From Paracholeplasma vituli (GTDB lineage: Bacteria; Bacillota_I; Bacilli_A; Acholeplasmatales; UBA5453): DNA of 64,000 nt. Made by a program: the position numbers and the translations under genes. Of the stretch, positions 63,374-64,000 are shown one piece after another (within the stretch, counting starts at the first letter, position 1; each line of letters opens with the position of its first letter). The stretch lies in assembly GCF_025446935.1 (NCBI RefSeq), contig NZ_JAOEGN010000009.1, positions 1 to 64,000 on the forward strand, in the 5' to 3' direction. The notes under the pieces are model-generated. The model made no database searches. It had not been told where the DNA came from and saw only the letters and a list, made by a program, of their open reading frames with translations.

Positions 63374-63388
63374 TTTGAGGGGTTTTTT
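63364..63388 (+). terminator. Terminator of the DUF2975 operon
   Basis: CCCTCA, loop GTAATT, TGAGGG, then GTTTTTT. It overlaps the stop codon of the last gene. Confidence 0.88.
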
Positions 63389-63396
63389 CATAATAA

Positions 63397-63420
63397 AAGC
63401 CCGCAATAGTTTGCAGGCTT
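63397..63420 (-). terminator. Terminator of the P-loop kinase gene
   Basis: AAGCCTGCAA and TTGCGGGCTT pair with a short loop and end in TTTT on the minus strand, facing the plus-strand terminator next to it. Confidence 0.8.
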
Positions 63421-63992
63421 CATTTCAAATATAGATTCGCTTTTTCTTTAATCTTTAAGGCTTTGACGTACTTACGTTCATTGGGAATCCAAATCGTAAT
63501 AAACTTCTTTAACCGCTTGAATCCATTACGCTCATAGATTTTGTAGTACTGTTTCAGTCTTGAAATGTCATAGAATACCTTTAAGTCGTATGGAGCCTCT
63601 AGATGAGGATGTAAACTATACGCGCCTTCAAAGATATGAATATTTGAATAAGGGATAATCACGTGTTCTAAGTGCTTATGAGTCTTAAAGTCAAAAGGTT
63701 GGTAATGAACGGATGCTTGGTTATGGATGGGTTCAATCACCGTTTGATTGATCTTATGGAAGTCAATGTTCGCCCCATACTGAGTTAAGGGGTCTTCTGT
63801 GATGATTGGCTTTTTAAAGAAATCATCGGTATGAAATAGTGAGCCCTCATAGATTTGAGATAACAGATTCGCCAAGGTTGTTTTACCTGCACAGGCATAC
63901 CCATCGATCGCAATCCATAACTCTGGTTTTGATTCTAATAGTGCATCCATTTTAGAGAGCACTTTCAATAGATTTTCTTGATAGGAGTTCAC
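63420..63992 (-). CDS. Uridine kinase-like P-loop protein
   Basis: 190 residues with Walker A DGYACAGKTT, the lid-side HTDDFFKKP that binds the phosphate acceptor, and IFEGAYSLHP, the uridine kinase/phosphoribulokinase pattern. The reaction is probably phosphorylation of a nucleoside or related alcohol. The first residue here is a GTG at 63992, and the frame stays open to the window edge, so the true start may lie just outside. No ribosome site can be checked. Confidence 0.75.
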   Translation of the reverse strand: MNSYQENLLKVLSKMDALLESKPELWIAIDGYACAGKTTLANLLSQIYEGSLFHTDDFFKKPIITEDPLTQYGANIDFHKINQTVIEPIHNQASVHYQPFDFKTHKHLEHVIIPYSNIHIFEGAYSLHPHLEAPYDLKVFYDISRLKQYYKIYERNGFKRLKKFITIWIPNERKYVKALKIKEKANLYLK

Positions 63993-64000
63993 TATGATAT

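Noticed and set aside
1-64000. CRISPR array or Cas genes, suggested by Cas4-like nucleases
   Set aside because: No regularly spaced direct repeats of array type were seen and no cas1/cas2 or effector gene is present. The Cas4-like motifs are shared by many RecB-type nucleases.

Overview
The window reads as a low-GC Firmicutes/Mollicutes chromosome using the standard bacterial code. TGA is a genuine stop at many gene ends (345, 4863, 15557, 34176) and Trp is TGG. The many lipoproteins and the gene set fit an Acholeplasma-like or related wall-less lineage, but no rRNA or other marker fixes the genus. There are no tRNA or rRNA genes and no CRISPR array.

Layout. (1) 0.3-5.4 kb, minus strand: a membrane-tailed RecB/Cas4-like nuclease; an HMA chaperone - P1B ATPase - Crp/Fnr operon with an Fnr-type box at -41.5; pheA; and a broken ADP-ribosylglycohydrolase beside a conserved gene of unknown function. 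(2) 5.4-32.8 kb, minus strand and visibly more AT-rich: a defence island. It holds a helicase-nuclease with three small genes, two further PD-(D/E)XK proteins, two unknown genes around a structured 156-bp element, a type I restriction system (XRE-hsdM-hsdS-hsdR), a Hachiman-like hamA-hamB pair, a membrane coiled-coil protein, a YkvA operon with two tiny coupled genes, and a DarT/DarG pair. Two decayed IS21-family istA fragments in inverted orientation bracket 16.1-29.5 kb, and an IS256-family element closes the island. (3) 32.8-48.6 kb, minus strand: two lipoprotein genes, then a long sugar locus transcribed from a consensus promoter with a LacI-type operator: ribokinase, LacI regulator, two ABC permeases, a binding lipoprotein, a nucleoside hydrolase (frameshifted), a 1053-residue repeat protein and three beta-propeller lipoproteins. 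(4) 48.6-51.3 kb, plus strand, divergent: membrane protein, ABC ATPase and two small membrane proteins. (5) 51.7-59.0 kb, minus strand: a Tyr/Ser-rich secreted protein, two ATPase-permease fusion ABC proteins and two paralogous lipoproteins, resembling a secreted-peptide or toxin export/immunity cassette. (6) 59.4-64 kb: fructokinase, a small membrane protein, a DUF2975/HTH cassette framed by two related membrane-anchored proteins, and a uridine-kinase-like P-loop protein.

How the parts may work together. The island stacks independent anti-phage modules (restriction, Hachiman, DarTG, helicase-nuclease) among transposon remains. The sugar locus appears to bind and possibly cut an extracellular glycan or nucleoside-like substrate, import it through a CUT1 transporter lacking its own ATPase, and feed ribose to ribokinase; the divergent ATPase gene may supply the missing subunit. 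Two genes are split by slips in single-base runs, which could be phase variation, real decay or assembly error. The best candidates for undescribed biology are the 6.8-11.2 kb helicase-nuclease cassette, the 11.9-15.9 kb nuclease genes with the structured element, and the 51.7-59.0 kb secreted-protein/ABC cassette.
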